Shown here in pieces: positions 51,717 to 60,249 of a stretch of 64,000 bases of DNA. The position numbers and the translations under genes are program-made. The notes below the pieces were generated by a model. The model saw only the letters and a program-made list of their open reading frames with translations. It had not been told where the DNA came from and ran no database searches. The number at the start of each line of letters is the position of its first letter. Within the stretch, counting starts at the first letter, position 1. Origin of the DNA: JAQGMV01 sp035626595 (GTDB lineage: Bacteria; Pseudomonadota; Gammaproteobacteria; Burkholderiales; SG8-41); NCBI GenBank assembly GCA_035626595.1, contig DASPNJ010000062.1:6152-70151 (forward strand), written 5' to 3'.

Positions 51717-53648
51717 ATGCAGGCCACAGACGCTGCGCTTACGCGTGCGCGCCGCTACCCCGTCGGTGCCGAGCTCGTTGGCGAAGCGTGCGTCGCGTTC
51801 CGCGTTTGGGCCCCGCTGCGCAAGCGTGTCGGCGTCCTGATAGAGCAGCACGGGAGCGCGCGCGAAGTCGAGTTGAACGACGAAGGCAACGGCTATTTTT
51901 CGACGATCGTCGAGAACACGCGCGCGGGTTCGCTCTACCGGTTCAGACTCGATGGTGACGCGACGCCGTTGCCGGATCCCGTGTCGCGCTTTCAACCGCA
52001 GGGCGCGGATGGGCCTTCTCAGATAATCGATCCTCACGCGTACGACTGGCATGACGCCGGCTGGCGCGGCGTGAGCCGCGAGCGCCAGGTCGCGTATGAA
52101 ATGCACATCGGCACCTTCACGCGCGAAGGCACCTGGACGGCTGCGATGGCCGAATTGCCGTGGCTTGCAATGCTCGGCGTCACGGTGCTGGAGGTCATGC
52201 CGGTCTGCGAGTTCGCGGGCGGCTTCGGCTGGGGCTACGACCTCGTGCATTTCTACGCGCCGACGCGGCTGTACGGCACGCCGGACGAGATGCGGGCGTT
52301 CGTGGATGCCGCCCACGCTTCCGGTCTCGGTGTGATACTCGATGTCGTATACAACCATTGCGGGACCACCGGCTGTTTTCTGCCGGCGTACGCGCCGTAT
52401 TTCAGCCGGCGGCATCGCAGCGACTGGGGCAATGCGCTCAACTTCGATGAGGATGACGCCGCACCTGTGCGCGAATATTTCAAGGCGAACGCCGCCTACT
52501 GGATAGACGAGTTTCACCTCGACGGCTTCCGTCTCGACGCGACGCAGACTATTTTCGACCGCTCGTCCTCGCATATTCTCGGTGAGCTCGTGGCGAGTGC
52601 ACGCGCGGCGGCCGGCCCGCGCGAGCTCTACATCGTGGCCGAGAACGAGCCGCAGCACACGCGCCTGCTCGCACCGGCGGACGCGGGCGGCGCGGGCGTC
52701 GATGCGCTGTGGAACGACGACTTCCACCACAGCGCGCGCGTGGCTGTCACGGGTCGCGCCGAAGCGTACTACACGGACTATCTCGGAACGCCGCAGGAGC
52801 TGGTCTCGGCCGCCAAGTACGGCTTTCTGTATCAGGGGCAGTACTATCGCTGGCAGAAGCAGAGCCGCGGCACGCCGACGCGGGGGCTGGACGCGAGCCG
52901 ATTCGTCGCTTTTCTCCAGAACCACGACCAGGTCGCGAACTCCGCGCGCGGCCTGCGGCTGCACGCGCTGACGACGCCCGGCCGGTATCGTGCGATCACC
53001 GCGTTGTTCCTGCTCCTGCCGCAGACGCCGCTTTTGTTTCAGGGACAGGAGTTCGCCGCGTCGGCGCCGTTTCTCTATTTCGCGGACAATCCACCGGAGA
53101 ACCGGCAGGCGGTGCGGGAAGGCCGTGCGGAATTCCTGAACCAGTTCCCCAGCATTGCCGGCGGCGGCCACGCCTGGCTGCGCGATCCGGCCGCGCGCGA
53201 CGTATTCGAACGATGCAAGCTCGACTGGAGTGAACGCGACGCGCATCGTGAGGCGGTGGCGCTGCATCGTGACCTGCTCGCGTTGCGCAACACAGACCCG
53301 GTGCTGAGCGCGCATGACGCGCCGGCCCTCGACGGCGCGGTGCTCCACGATGAAGCATTCGTGCTGCGCTATTTCAGCGACGCTGCGCACGACCGCATCC
53401 TCGTCGTCAATCTCGGAAGAGAGGTCGAGTTGTCACCATGTCCCGAGCCGCTGCTCGCACCCCCGGCGGGCGCGGAGTGGGCGCTGTTGTGGTCGAGCGA
53501 AGATGCCGCGTACGGCGGCGAGGGCACACCCGGCGTGTGCACGCACGAAGGCGAGTGGCGACTGCCGGCGCACGCAGCCGTGCTGTTCGCGGCCCGCGCC
53601 GGCGCGCGAGAAATTCCGCCGCTGCCACGCGCCCGCGCAGCACGCTGA
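51717..53648 (+). CDS. treZ: Malto-oligosyltrehalose trehalohydrolase
   Basis: A 643-residue GH13 enzyme. ATG 51717 precedes the N-terminal beta-sandwich (FRVWAPLRKRVGVLIE). The catalytic barrel has VVYNHCG, the nucleophile in DGFRLDAT, the acid in YIVAENE and LQNHDQVAN. It releases trehalose from maltooligosyl-trehalose made by TreY. Neither treY nor glg genes are next to it, so it is an orphan here. TreY-TreZ would make trehalose from glycogen as an osmolyte. Confidence 0.9.
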   Translation: MQATDAALTRARRYPVGAELVGEACVAFRVWAPLRKRVGVLIEQHGSAREVELNDEGNGYFSTIVENTRAGSLYRFRLDGDATPLPDPVSRFQPQGADGPSQIIDPHAYDWHDAGWRGVSRERQVAYEMHIGTFTREGTWTAAMAELPWLAMLGVTVLEVMPVCEFAGGFGWGYDLVHFYAPTRLYGTPDEMRAFVDAAHASGLGVILDVVYNHCGTTGCFLPAYAPYFSRRHRSDWGNALNFDEDDAAPVREYFKANAAYWIDEFHLDGFRLDATQTIFDRSSSHILGELVASARAAAGPRELYIVAENEPQHTRLLAPADAGGAGVDALWNDDFHHSARVAVTGRAEAYYTDYLGTPQELVSAAKYGFLYQGQYYRWQKQSRGTPTRGLDASRFVAFLQNHDQVANSARGLRLHALTTPGRYRAITALFLLLPQTPLLFQGQEFAASAPFLYFADNPPENRQAVREGRAEFLNQFPSIAGGGHAWLRDPAARDVFERCKLDWSERDAHREAVALHRDLLALRNTDPVLSAHDAPALDGAVLHDEAFVLRYFSDAAHDRILVVNLGREVELSPCPEPLLAPPAGAEWALLWSSEDAAYGGEGTPGVCTHEGEWRLPAHAAVLFAARAGAREIPPLPRARAAR

Positions 53649-53718
53649 ACGCGCGCCGCCGGGTTCTCGCCGCCCGGGACGAAAGACCTCGCGTGCTACA
53701 ATCGGCGTGGTCTCCAAC

Positions 53719-54462
53719 ATGCGCATACTGGTGAGCAACGACGACGGCTATTTCGCGCCGGGCATCACCGTGCTTGCCGACGCGCTCGCAAGCTGCGCCG
53801 AAGTCACCGTCGTCGCACCCGAGCGCGACAGGAGCGGCGCCAGCAACTCTCTCACGCTCGACCGGCCGCTCTCCGTGCGGCGCGCTTCCAACGGATATCT
53901 CTACGTGAACGGCACGCCGACGGATTGCGTGCACCTCGCCGTCACCGGGCTGCTGGATGCGCTGCCCGACGTCGTCATCTCCGGGATCAACTACGGCGCC
54001 AACATGGGCGACGACACGATCTACTCCGGCACTGTCGCCGCCGCGACCGAAGGCTTTCTGCTCGGCATCCCGTCGGTTGCCATTTCGCTCATCGCGGAGG
54101 GCGGAGGTCACTTCGAAACCGCGGCGCGCATCGCGTGCGAACTCGTCGAGCGCTTCCGCTCGCGCCCGCTGATGCAACCGGTGCTGCTCAACGTGAACGT
54201 CCCGGACGCGGCGTATGAAGAGCTGCGCGGCACGGCGGTGACACGGCTGGGGAAACGCCACAAGGCCGAGCCAGTCGTGAAATCGACGACGCCGCGCGGC
54301 GAGGTCGTGTACTGGGTGGGCGCGGCCGGCGGCGCACAGGATGCAGGCGAGGGGACCGACTTCCACGCGGCGGCTGCCGGAATGGTGTCCGTTACGCCGC
54401 TGCAGGTGGACCTCACGCGCTACTCACAGATGCAGACGGTCGGCGAGTGGCTGGAGGCGTGA
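53719..54462 (+). CDS. surE: 5'/3'-nucleotidase SurE
   Basis: A 247-residue metal-dependent phosphatase. MRILVSNDDGYFAPGI carries the metal-binding Asp pair, VVAPERDRSGASNSLT the Ser/Asn ligands and SGINYGANMGDDTIYSGTVAAATEG the second site. Dephosphorylates nucleoside monophosphates under stress. Starts the surE-pcm-nlpD unit and ends four bases into a possible upstream GTG start of pcm. Confidence 0.96.
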   Translation: MRILVSNDDGYFAPGITVLADALASCAEVTVVAPERDRSGASNSLTLDRPLSVRRASNGYLYVNGTPTDCVHLAVTGLLDALPDVVISGINYGANMGDDTIYSGTVAAATEGFLLGIPSVAISLIAEGGGHFETAARIACELVERFRSRPLMQPVLLNVNVPDAAYEELRGTAVTRLGKRHKAEPVVKSTTPRGEVVYWVGAAGGAQDAGEGTDFHAAAAGMVSVTPLQVDLTRYSQMQTVGEWLEA

Positions 54463-54482
54463 GCCAGCACGGCGGCATCGGC

Positions 54483-55115
54483 ATGACCTCGCAGCGCACG
54501 CGCCTGCGGATGGTCGAGCGCCTGCGCACTCAGGGCATCCGGGACGAAGTCGTGCTCTCGGCGCTTGCAGAAGTGCCCCGCCACGTGTTCGTGGACGAAG
54601 CGCTCGCAAGCCGCGCGTACGAAGACATCGCGCTGCCGCTCGGTTTCGGCCAGACCATCTCAAGTCCGTATACCGTGGCCCGCATGACGGAGCTGGTGCG
54701 CGCCGGCGCCGCGCTCAACCGGGTGCTCGAGATCGGCACGGGCTGCGGTTATCAAGCCGCCGTGCTCTCGCGCATCGCCAAGGAGGTCTATTCGATCGAG
54801 CGGCTGGCGCCGTTGCTCGCCAAAGCACGGAAGCATCTGCGCGAGCTGCGCGTCACCAACATACGGCTGCGGCACGGCGACGGCCAGGTCGGCATGCCGG
54901 AGGTCGCGCCCTTCGACGCGATACTGGTGAGCGCCGCGGCGACCCATCTGCCGGCGAATCTGCTCGAACAGATCGCGGTGGGCGGTAGAATGATCGTGCC
55001 GCTTACGCAGCATGGTGAGCAGCGCCTGTGTGTGGTCGAGCGATCGCAGCACGGGCTCGTCGAAAAAAAGATGGACGCGGTGAAGTTCGTGCCGCTGCTG
55101 CCGGGAGTTGGATAG
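54483..55115 (+). CDS. pcm: Protein-L-isoaspartate O-methyltransferase
   Basis: A 210-residue enzyme of normal Pcm length. GQTISSPYTVARMTEL and motif I VLEIGTGCGYQAAVLSRI are typical, as is FDAILVSAAATHLP. ATG 54483 aligns with E. coli Pcm; GTG 54459, overlapping the surE stop, is an alternative adding eight residues. Initiates repair of isoaspartyl damage. This is the canonical pcm of the genome, unlike the copy at 7882. Confidence 0.95.
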   Translation: MTSQRTRLRMVERLRTQGIRDEVVLSALAEVPRHVFVDEALASRAYEDIALPLGFGQTISSPYTVARMTELVRAGAALNRVLEIGTGCGYQAAVLSRIAKEVYSIERLAPLLAKARKHLRELRVTNIRLRHGDGQVGMPEVAPFDAILVSAAATHLPANLLEQIAVGGRMIVPLTQHGEQRLCVVERSQHGLVEKKMDAVKFVPLLPGVG

Positions 55116-55122
55116 AGCGCTG

Positions 55123-56130
55123 ATGATTCGTTTGGGGCTTGCCGTGCTGGCCTGTGCCGTCGCCGCTGCGTGCACGGCCCCGCGTCCCGCACCTGCACCG
55201 GTCTCGGAGCGCACGCCGCCGCCGAAATCCGGCGCGCCGGCCGTCGCGACGGCGAAACCCGCGCCGCCTGCCAAGCCGACCCCGGGGGCCGGGCCTGAAG
55301 CGCGTGACACGTACCTCGTGAAGCCGGGCGACACGCTGTACAGCATCGCGCTCGAGCATGGCGTGGATTACCGCGAGCTCGCGATCTGGAACGGGATCGA
55401 CAATCCCAGCGCGCTGCGCGTCGGACAGGAGTTGCGCGTGAAGCCGCCGGCCTCCGGAGCGGTGGCCGCGCCGCTCAAAGGCCCGGGCGGGACCGTTCCG
55501 GCAAAGCCGCTGGGCCCCGGGACCGCCCCGTCTTCGGCTCCGGCCGCAGTGCCTCTGCCGCCATCGGCCGCAACCGCGCCGGCGGGCGGCACGCCAGCCG
55601 TCGTCACCGAGCCGCGGGCTGTGCGGCTGCCGTATTCCGAGCAATCGTTGGCGCAGCTCTCGAAGCCGGAGCCGGCGGCCCCGCGTGTCGAGTCACGCGC
55701 GGATGCCAGACCCGAAGCGCCGCGTAGCGAGAGCGGCGCTGAGGCGGCGCGCGGTCCGGACGATCTCGACTGGGCGTGGCCGACGCGCGGCAAGCTTCTC
55801 GCGACGTTCAACGATGCCTCGAGCAAAGGCATTGCGATCGCAGGCAAGCTGGGTCAGCCGGTGCTCGCGAGCGCCCCGGGGCGCGTCATCTTCAGCGGCA
55901 CGGGGATTCGCGGTTTCGGCAAGCTCATCGTGATCAAGCACAACAACACCTACCTCAGCGTCTACGCGCACAACAGCGAGCTCCTCGTGAAGGAAGGGCA
56001 GAACGTCGCGAAAGGGCAGAAGATCGCCGAGATGGGCAATAGCGACGCCGATCAGGTGAAGCTGCACTTCGAGATCCGCCGCTTCGGCAAACCCGTCGAT
56101 CCCCTGAAGCTGCTCCCGTCCCCCGCGTGA
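55123..56130 (+). CDS. nlpD: Murein hydrolase activator NlpD (LysM + M23-like)
   Basis: A 335-residue lipoprotein (Cys17 after VAAA). A Pro/Ala-rich linker is followed by LysM (about 63-108, TYLVKPGDTLYSIALEHGVDY), a second Pro/Ala/Gly linker (about 110-205) and an M23-type LytM domain (WPTRGKLLATFNDASSKGI to KLHFEIRRFGKPVDP). The zinc-binding His positions of active M23 enzymes are partly missing (KGIAIAG rather than HxxxD), as in activators of amidases. Normally rpoS follows; here a convergent operon does. Confidence 0.94.
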   Translation: MIRLGLAVLACAVAAACTAPRPAPAPVSERTPPPKSGAPAVATAKPAPPAKPTPGAGPEARDTYLVKPGDTLYSIALEHGVDYRELAIWNGIDNPSALRVGQELRVKPPASGAVAAPLKGPGGTVPAKPLGPGTAPSSAPAAVPLPPSAATAPAGGTPAVVTEPRAVRLPYSEQSLAQLSKPEPAAPRVESRADARPEAPRSESGAEAARGPDDLDWAWPTRGKLLATFNDASSKGIAIAGKLGQPVLASAPGRVIFSGTGIRGFGKLIVIKHNNTYLSVYAHNSELLVKEGQNVAKGQKIAEMGNSDADQVKLHFEIRRFGKPVDPLKLLPSPA

Positions 56131-56191
56131 GGGGCGGCGCTTGCCTCCGGCTCGGGCTGCCATTCGGCAGCCCGTCTCGGCCGGCAAACGA

Positions 56192-56221
56192 TTCAGAGGA
56201 AAACCAAGGTTTTCCTCTGAA
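56192..56221. repeat. 30-base perfect inverted repeat between convergent genes
   Basis: TTCAGAGGAAAACC (56192-56205) and GGTTTTCCTCTGAA (56208-56221) are fully complementary around AA. The stem could reach 13-14 base pairs in RNA of either strand. It lies between nlpD and the transglutaminase stop, so a bidirectional terminator is plausible, although no T run follows. It could also be a small dispersed repeat. Confidence 0.6.
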
Positions 56222-56252
56222 ACCTCCTTTCCTTTGGCGCGCGCGCCTAGAT

Positions 56253-58199
56253 TCACGGTTTGAACTCGCGCGCGAGCGTCTGCAGTTGCTGGACGTTCTT
56301 CGCGTCCGCTTCCCCGCCGTAGCGCACCGCCACGTAGAGTGAGATGAAGCGCCTGACTATGCCTTCGAGATCCGGCCGCTCGCGCGTCACCTTCGCGGCG
56401 TACGCGAGCGGTCCCTCGTTCGCTTCGCGCACGAGACCGCGCGCCCGCAGCTTCTCGCAGAACGCGATGTAGGCGAGCTTCACCGGATCGCGCACGCGCA
56501 CGCGCAGGCGTCGCAGCATGAAAACCGCGAGGACGAGCGTGAAGGCGCCGGTGATCGCAAGCAGGAGCGCGGCAAGCGTGCGCCACGTGGCGTCGTCGAG
56601 GCCCACGCGCGTCATGAGCGCGCGCTGACGCTCCGGCGTGTAGCCGAGCACCCACTGGTTCCAGCTGTTCGCGAGCGAATCCCACGTGAGCCGCAGCTCG
56701 CGCAGGAGCGGCAGATCCGCCCGGATGAAGAGCGGCAGCGCGCTGCTCGCGCCCACTGCCGCATTGAGGCCCTGCTCGACGCGCGCGGGGGACACCGCGG
56801 CAGTGGGGTCGACGCGAACCCAGCCCTCGTCGCGCAGCCACACTTCGGTCCAGGCATGGGCGTCCGCCTGCCGCACGATCAGATAATCGCCGATCGGGTT
56901 CATCTCCCCGCCCATGTAACCCGTGACGATCCGCGTCGGTATGCCCGCGGCGCGCAGCACGACCGCGAATGCAGAGGCGTAGTGCTCGCAGAACCCGGTA
57001 CGCGTGTTGAACAGGAACTCGTCGACGGAGTGCTCGCCGAGGAGCGGCGGCGACAGGGTGTACACGAAACCGTCCTGATTGAACCGGCGCAGCAGGGCCT
57101 GCACGAGATCGCGGTCCTTCGGGTAACGCGCGCGAAGCTCCCTGCCGTATGCGACCGAGCGCGGATTGAAGTTCGAAGGCAGCTGGAGGGCCCGTCTCAG
57201 CGTCGCCGGGCTGTCCTCGCTGCCGTAGGCGAAGTCCAGAAACGACACCATGTCGTAGCGCACGCGCGAGGTGACGGGCGTGGTGGAGATCAACTGGAAA
57301 TCGGCAGTTGCGACGGCGCGCGGCGGAAGCTTGCCGGGCAGATCCAGCGCGAAGAGCCACGGCTTGCCGTGGGGCTCGACCGTCACGGTGTATTCGACGG
57401 GCCGCGCGGTGGTGTCGTAGCGCACCTCGCTGAAAACGGCGCGCGTCGCGCGCCAGGTACGCCCGTCGTAATCCCACAGTACCGGTCCGCGCCAGTACAG
57501 CCGGTTGGCGGGCGGCACGCGCGACTTGAACGCCACCCGAAATGCGACCGCCTCGGACAGCGTGAGCGCGCTCAAGCTTCCGGGCGACATGGTGTCCGAG
57601 AGCCCCGAGGTCGCGCGCTGTGCGTCGGCAGGCATGCCCCACAGCGGCCCCTGCACGCGTGGAAACAGCACGAACATGACCAGCATGAAGGGCACCGACT
57701 GCGCGAGCAGCATGCCGGCGGTGCGCAGCTGATGCCCGGCGCCGCGCGGCGTCGGGCCGTAATGGATGCCGATCATTCCACCCGTGATCACCCACACGCA
57801 GGCCAGCATGTAGAGCGCGGTGGGAATCGTCTGCGAATACAGAAAATTCGTGATGACGAGAAAATACGACAGGAAGATGAGCAGCATGCCGTCGCGGGCC
57901 GTGCGCGTCTCCAGGAGCTTGAGCGCGAGCATGACGAGCAGCAGCGCGACGCCGGCGTCGCGACCGAATATGGCGCCGTAATGGAGATACACGCCTGCGC
58001 TGCTGCCGGCGACCACGAGCAGCAGGATCGCGCGGTGGGGCAGCGTATAGCGCATGTACGCCAGATATAGACGCCATCCGATGAGCGTCGCGACCAGCAG
58101 GGTGAGCCACCACGGCACGCGCTCGGCGTGCGGCGCGCTCACCATGGCCAGCGCGGCCGTGAGCCAGAGCGTATTGCGCAGGCTCAATGGTGCGCTCAT
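56253..58199 (-). CDS. TgpA-type transglutaminase membrane protein
   Basis: A 648-residue protein. Several membrane helices fill the first about 200 residues, then an extracytoplasmic transglutaminase-like domain with the triad Cys in TGFCEHYASAF (near 403), His in ADAHAWTEVWL and Asp in VRVDPTAAV. A further helix (LAALLLAITGAFTLVLAVFML) precedes a C-terminal DUF4129-like tail. ATG 58199 overlaps the DUF58 gene stop. Third gene of a moxR-DUF58-tgpA operon; the substrate in other bacteria is unknown but the Pseudomonas protein is essential. Confidence 0.92.
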   Translation of the reverse strand: MSAPLSLRNTLWLTAALAMVSAPHAERVPWWLTLLVATLIGWRLYLAYMRYTLPHRAILLLVVAGSSAGVYLHYGAIFGRDAGVALLLVMLALKLLETRTARDGMLLIFLSYFLVITNFLYSQTIPTALYMLACVWVITGGMIGIHYGPTPRGAGHQLRTAGMLLAQSVPFMLVMFVLFPRVQGPLWGMPADAQRATSGLSDTMSPGSLSALTLSEAVAFRVAFKSRVPPANRLYWRGPVLWDYDGRTWRATRAVFSEVRYDTTARPVEYTVTVEPHGKPWLFALDLPGKLPPRAVATADFQLISTTPVTSRVRYDMVSFLDFAYGSEDSPATLRRALQLPSNFNPRSVAYGRELRARYPKDRDLVQALLRRFNQDGFVYTLSPPLLGEHSVDEFLFNTRTGFCEHYASAFAVVLRAAGIPTRIVTGYMGGEMNPIGDYLIVRQADAHAWTEVWLRDEGWVRVDPTAAVSPARVEQGLNAAVGASSALPLFIRADLPLLRELRLTWDSLANSWNQWVLGYTPERQRALMTRVGLDDATWRTLAALLLAITGAFTLVLAVFMLRRLRVRVRDPVKLAYIAFCEKLRARGLVREANEGPLAYAAKVTRERPDLEGIVRRFISLYVAVRYGGEADAKNVQQLQTLAREFKP

Positions 58200-59182
58200 G
58201 GTGCGGCAGTCTCCGCAGGCGCGTGCTCGGACGGCCGGTACAGGGCGAGCGTCTCGAGACACCGGTCGCGGTGGGCTTCGCCGGTCGCCACCGGAACGCG
58301 CGTGCCCGGCAGCTCCAGTCCGTACGGCAGCCCCTCCGCGTGCGCGTCGAGCACCCACCGCGTGAGGCGCGAAATCTTGTCCTCGAGCGCGAGCCCGGCG
58401 GGTGGGAGATCCAGCGTGAGCCAGAGCTCGGCGCTGGCGCGGCCAACGAACTGTTTCGTGAGCAGGCCCTGGCCGCGGGCGGCCGCTTTCCAGGCGACGT
58501 GCCGCGGCGAGTCCCCGGGGTAGTATTGCCGCAGCCCGCCGAAGTCGTCAGAGCCTTTCGCGTAGCCCAAGCCTTCGGCTCCGCCGGCGCGCAGCGGCGG
58601 AAGCGGCAGACCGGCGGGCGCCGGGCGCGGGTACACCACGCACTCGGTATCCAGGTCGACATACGCCCACGCGTGAAACAGCCCGATCGGAAAGCGCGTG
58701 AAGAGCGTGAGCCTGCCCGGTTTGAGGAGACCGCGCCGCGTAGCGGGTACCGCCGCGGTAGCGACTGCGGACCCGTCCGCAGGCACGTCCACGACATCGA
58801 TCCCGCGCTTGTCCCGCGTCAGAACCAGGCTGTAGCGGTCCGCGCGCGTCGGGTTTGCGATGCACACGCGAAAGCGCGCGGCATCGCCCGCAAAAACCGG
58901 CGCGGTCCGCGCGGGCGTGATGCGCAGCCCCGCGAGGTTGCGCCAGGTGTGCAGGATCCCGGTGATGCCGAGTGAGGTCAGCAGGAACGTGAGCACGAAG
59001 CCGAGGCTCAGCGCGTAATTGATCGAGCCCGTGAGCATGAGGAGCAGCACGAAGCCGTAGAGCACGCCGGCCCGTGTGGGCAGGATGAAGATGCGCCGCT
59101 GAACGAGGACCACCTCGCCGCGCTCGGGGCCGCGAAGCTGAAAGAGCCAGGCCGAGAACGCTCTGGCCGCTGCCTGCACCAT
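58196..59182 (-). CDS. DUF58 domain protein
   Basis: A 328-residue protein. Two membrane helices (TRAGVLYGFVLLLMLTGSINY and LGFVLTFLLTSLGITGIL) are followed by a beta-rich region and the DUF58 motif FGGLRQYYPGDSPRHVAWKA (about residues 216-235), which leads into a von Willebrand A-like fold. Partner of the MoxR ATPase: such pairs act as chaperones for assembling or activating other proteins. Start 10 bases after the moxR stop; ATGA overlap with the transglutaminase gene. Confidence 0.92.
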   Translation of the reverse strand: MVQAAARAFSAWLFQLRGPERGEVVLVQRRIFILPTRAGVLYGFVLLLMLTGSINYALSLGFVLTFLLTSLGITGILHTWRNLAGLRITPARTAPVFAGDAARFRVCIANPTRADRYSLVLTRDKRGIDVVDVPADGSAVATAAVPATRRGLLKPGRLTLFTRFPIGLFHAWAYVDLDTECVVYPRPAPAGLPLPPLRAGGAEGLGYAKGSDDFGGLRQYYPGDSPRHVAWKAAARGQGLLTKQFVGRASAELWLTLDLPPAGLALEDKISRLTRWVLDAHAEGLPYGLELPGTRVPVATGEAHRDRCLETLALYRPSEHAPAETAAP

Positions 59183-59191
59183 GCGCGCGTT

Positions 59192-60154
59192 CTACGGGAC
59201 GGCGACCTGCCGGATCAACTGCTGCGCGACGTCGGCGCCGTTCACGCGTCCCACGTCGCCCGCGGGGCTCAAACGATGGCCGACCACCCCGGGCAGCACC
59301 GCCTGGACGTCCTCGGGGACGACGTGTCCGCGTCCTTCCATAAGCGCCCATGCCCGCGCCGCGTGCAGCAGCGCGAGCGCCGCGCGCGGCGACAGCCCAT
59401 TCACGTATTCGGCAGCGCTCCTCGTGTGATTGACGAGCGCCTGCACGTAATCGAGCAGCGCGGGCGCGACGTGGACCTGCTGCGCCTCCTGCTGAAGTCC
59501 GGCGAGCTCCTCGCCGCGGAGACACGCGCCGAGCTTTTCCAGCAGGTCGCGCCGGTCCTGGCCCTGGAGCAGCGCCCGCTCGGCGTCCGCGCCGGGGTAG
59601 CCCAACTGGATGCGCATCAGAAAACGGTCGAGCTGCGATTCGGGCAGCGGGAACGTCCCGACCTGGTACGACGGATTCTGCGTCGCGATGACGAAGAACG
59701 GCTGCGGCAGGCGCCGTGTCTCGCCTTCGATCGTGACCTGGTGTTCTTCCATGGCTTCGAGCAGCGCGCTCTGCGCTTTCGGTGTCGCGCGATTCACCTC
59801 GTCCGCGAGCACCACCTGCGTGAATATCGGACCCGGATGGAACTGGAAAGTGCCGCTGTCCCGGTTGTAGATCGACACGCCGAGGATGTCGGCGGGGAGG
59901 AGGTCGCTCGTGAACTGAATGCGCTGAAAGGAAAGTCCGAGGGAAGTCGCGAGCGCGTGCGCGAGCGTCGTCTTGCCGACGCCGGGTATGTCCTCGATCA
60001 GCAGGTGCCCGCGCGCGAGCAGGCACGCCAGTGCCAGCCTGATCTGCAGCTCCTTGCCGAGGATGATGCCGCCCACCTGCTCGACGACTCTGTCGATGTG
60101 CTTCGCCACGATGCGAATTGTCCCACACGCGCTTTTCGCGGTGTGCCGCGCCAT
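59192..60154 (-). CDS. MoxR family AAA+ ATPase
   Basis: A 320-residue ATPase. Walker A is GVGKTT (residues 58-63), Walker B VVLADEVNRA (about 114-123), sensor 1 FFVIATQNPSYQVGTFPLPE with the typical ESQLDRF. First gene of the operon with DUF58 and TgpA. The true start may be GTG 60109, nearer the conserved part. A CRP-type palindrome lies 20 bases upstream of the ATG. Confidence 0.93.
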   Translation of the reverse strand: MARHTAKSACGTIRIVAKHIDRVVEQVGGIILGKELQIRLALACLLARGHLLIEDIPGVGKTTLAHALATSLGLSFQRIQFTSDLLPADILGVSIYNRDSGTFQFHPGPIFTQVVLADEVNRATPKAQSALLEAMEEHQVTIEGETRRLPQPFFVIATQNPSYQVGTFPLPESQLDRFLMRIQLGYPGADAERALLQGQDRRDLLEKLGACLRGEELAGLQQEAQQVHVAPALLDYVQALVNHTRSAAEYVNGLSPRAALALLHAARAWALMEGRGHVVPEDVQAVLPGVVGHRLSPAGDVGRVNGADVAQQLIRQVAVP

Positions 60155-60173
60155 CCCATCGGCGGGGGTGCGA

Positions 60174-60187
60174 GTGATTTAAATCAC
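60174..60187. promoter_or_regulatory. CRP/FNR-type palindrome GTGA-TTTAAA-TCAC
   Basis: A perfect 14-base palindrome in the 95-base divergent region between moxR and the GGDEF-EAL gene. It fits the CRP form GTGA-N6-TCAC fully and the FNR form TTGAT-N4-ATCAA less well. Its centre (60180.5) is about 61 bases before the start predicted from TACAAT at 60229-60234, the class I activator distance. Confidence 0.6.
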
Positions 60188-60204
60188 GGTGGGCGTTTGG
60201 AATG

Positions 60205-60234
60205 TTCTGGCGCCGGGATGCGCCACCGTACAAT
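60205..60234 (+). promoter_or_regulatory. Promoter of the GGDEF-EAL gene
   Basis: TACAAT (60229-60234) is a good -10; TTCTGG (60205-60210) is a weak -35 at 18 bases, as expected for an activator-dependent promoter. Initiation near 60241-60242 leaves a leader of about eight bases before ATG 60250 and rules out the upstream ATG at 60202. Confidence 0.5.
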
Positions 60235-60249
60235 CGACGCGGATTCGAC

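Noticed and set aside
51294..53390. Minus-strand open frame of about 700 codons opposite treZ
   Set aside because: treZ carries all GH13 motifs on the plus strand; the antisense frame has none and is a GC artefact.
55693..58797. Very long minus-strand open frame of about 1,030 codons
   Set aside because: It shadows nlpD, the transglutaminase gene and DUF58 in other frames. It is Arg/Ala-rich with no domain pattern, as expected in high-GC DNA.
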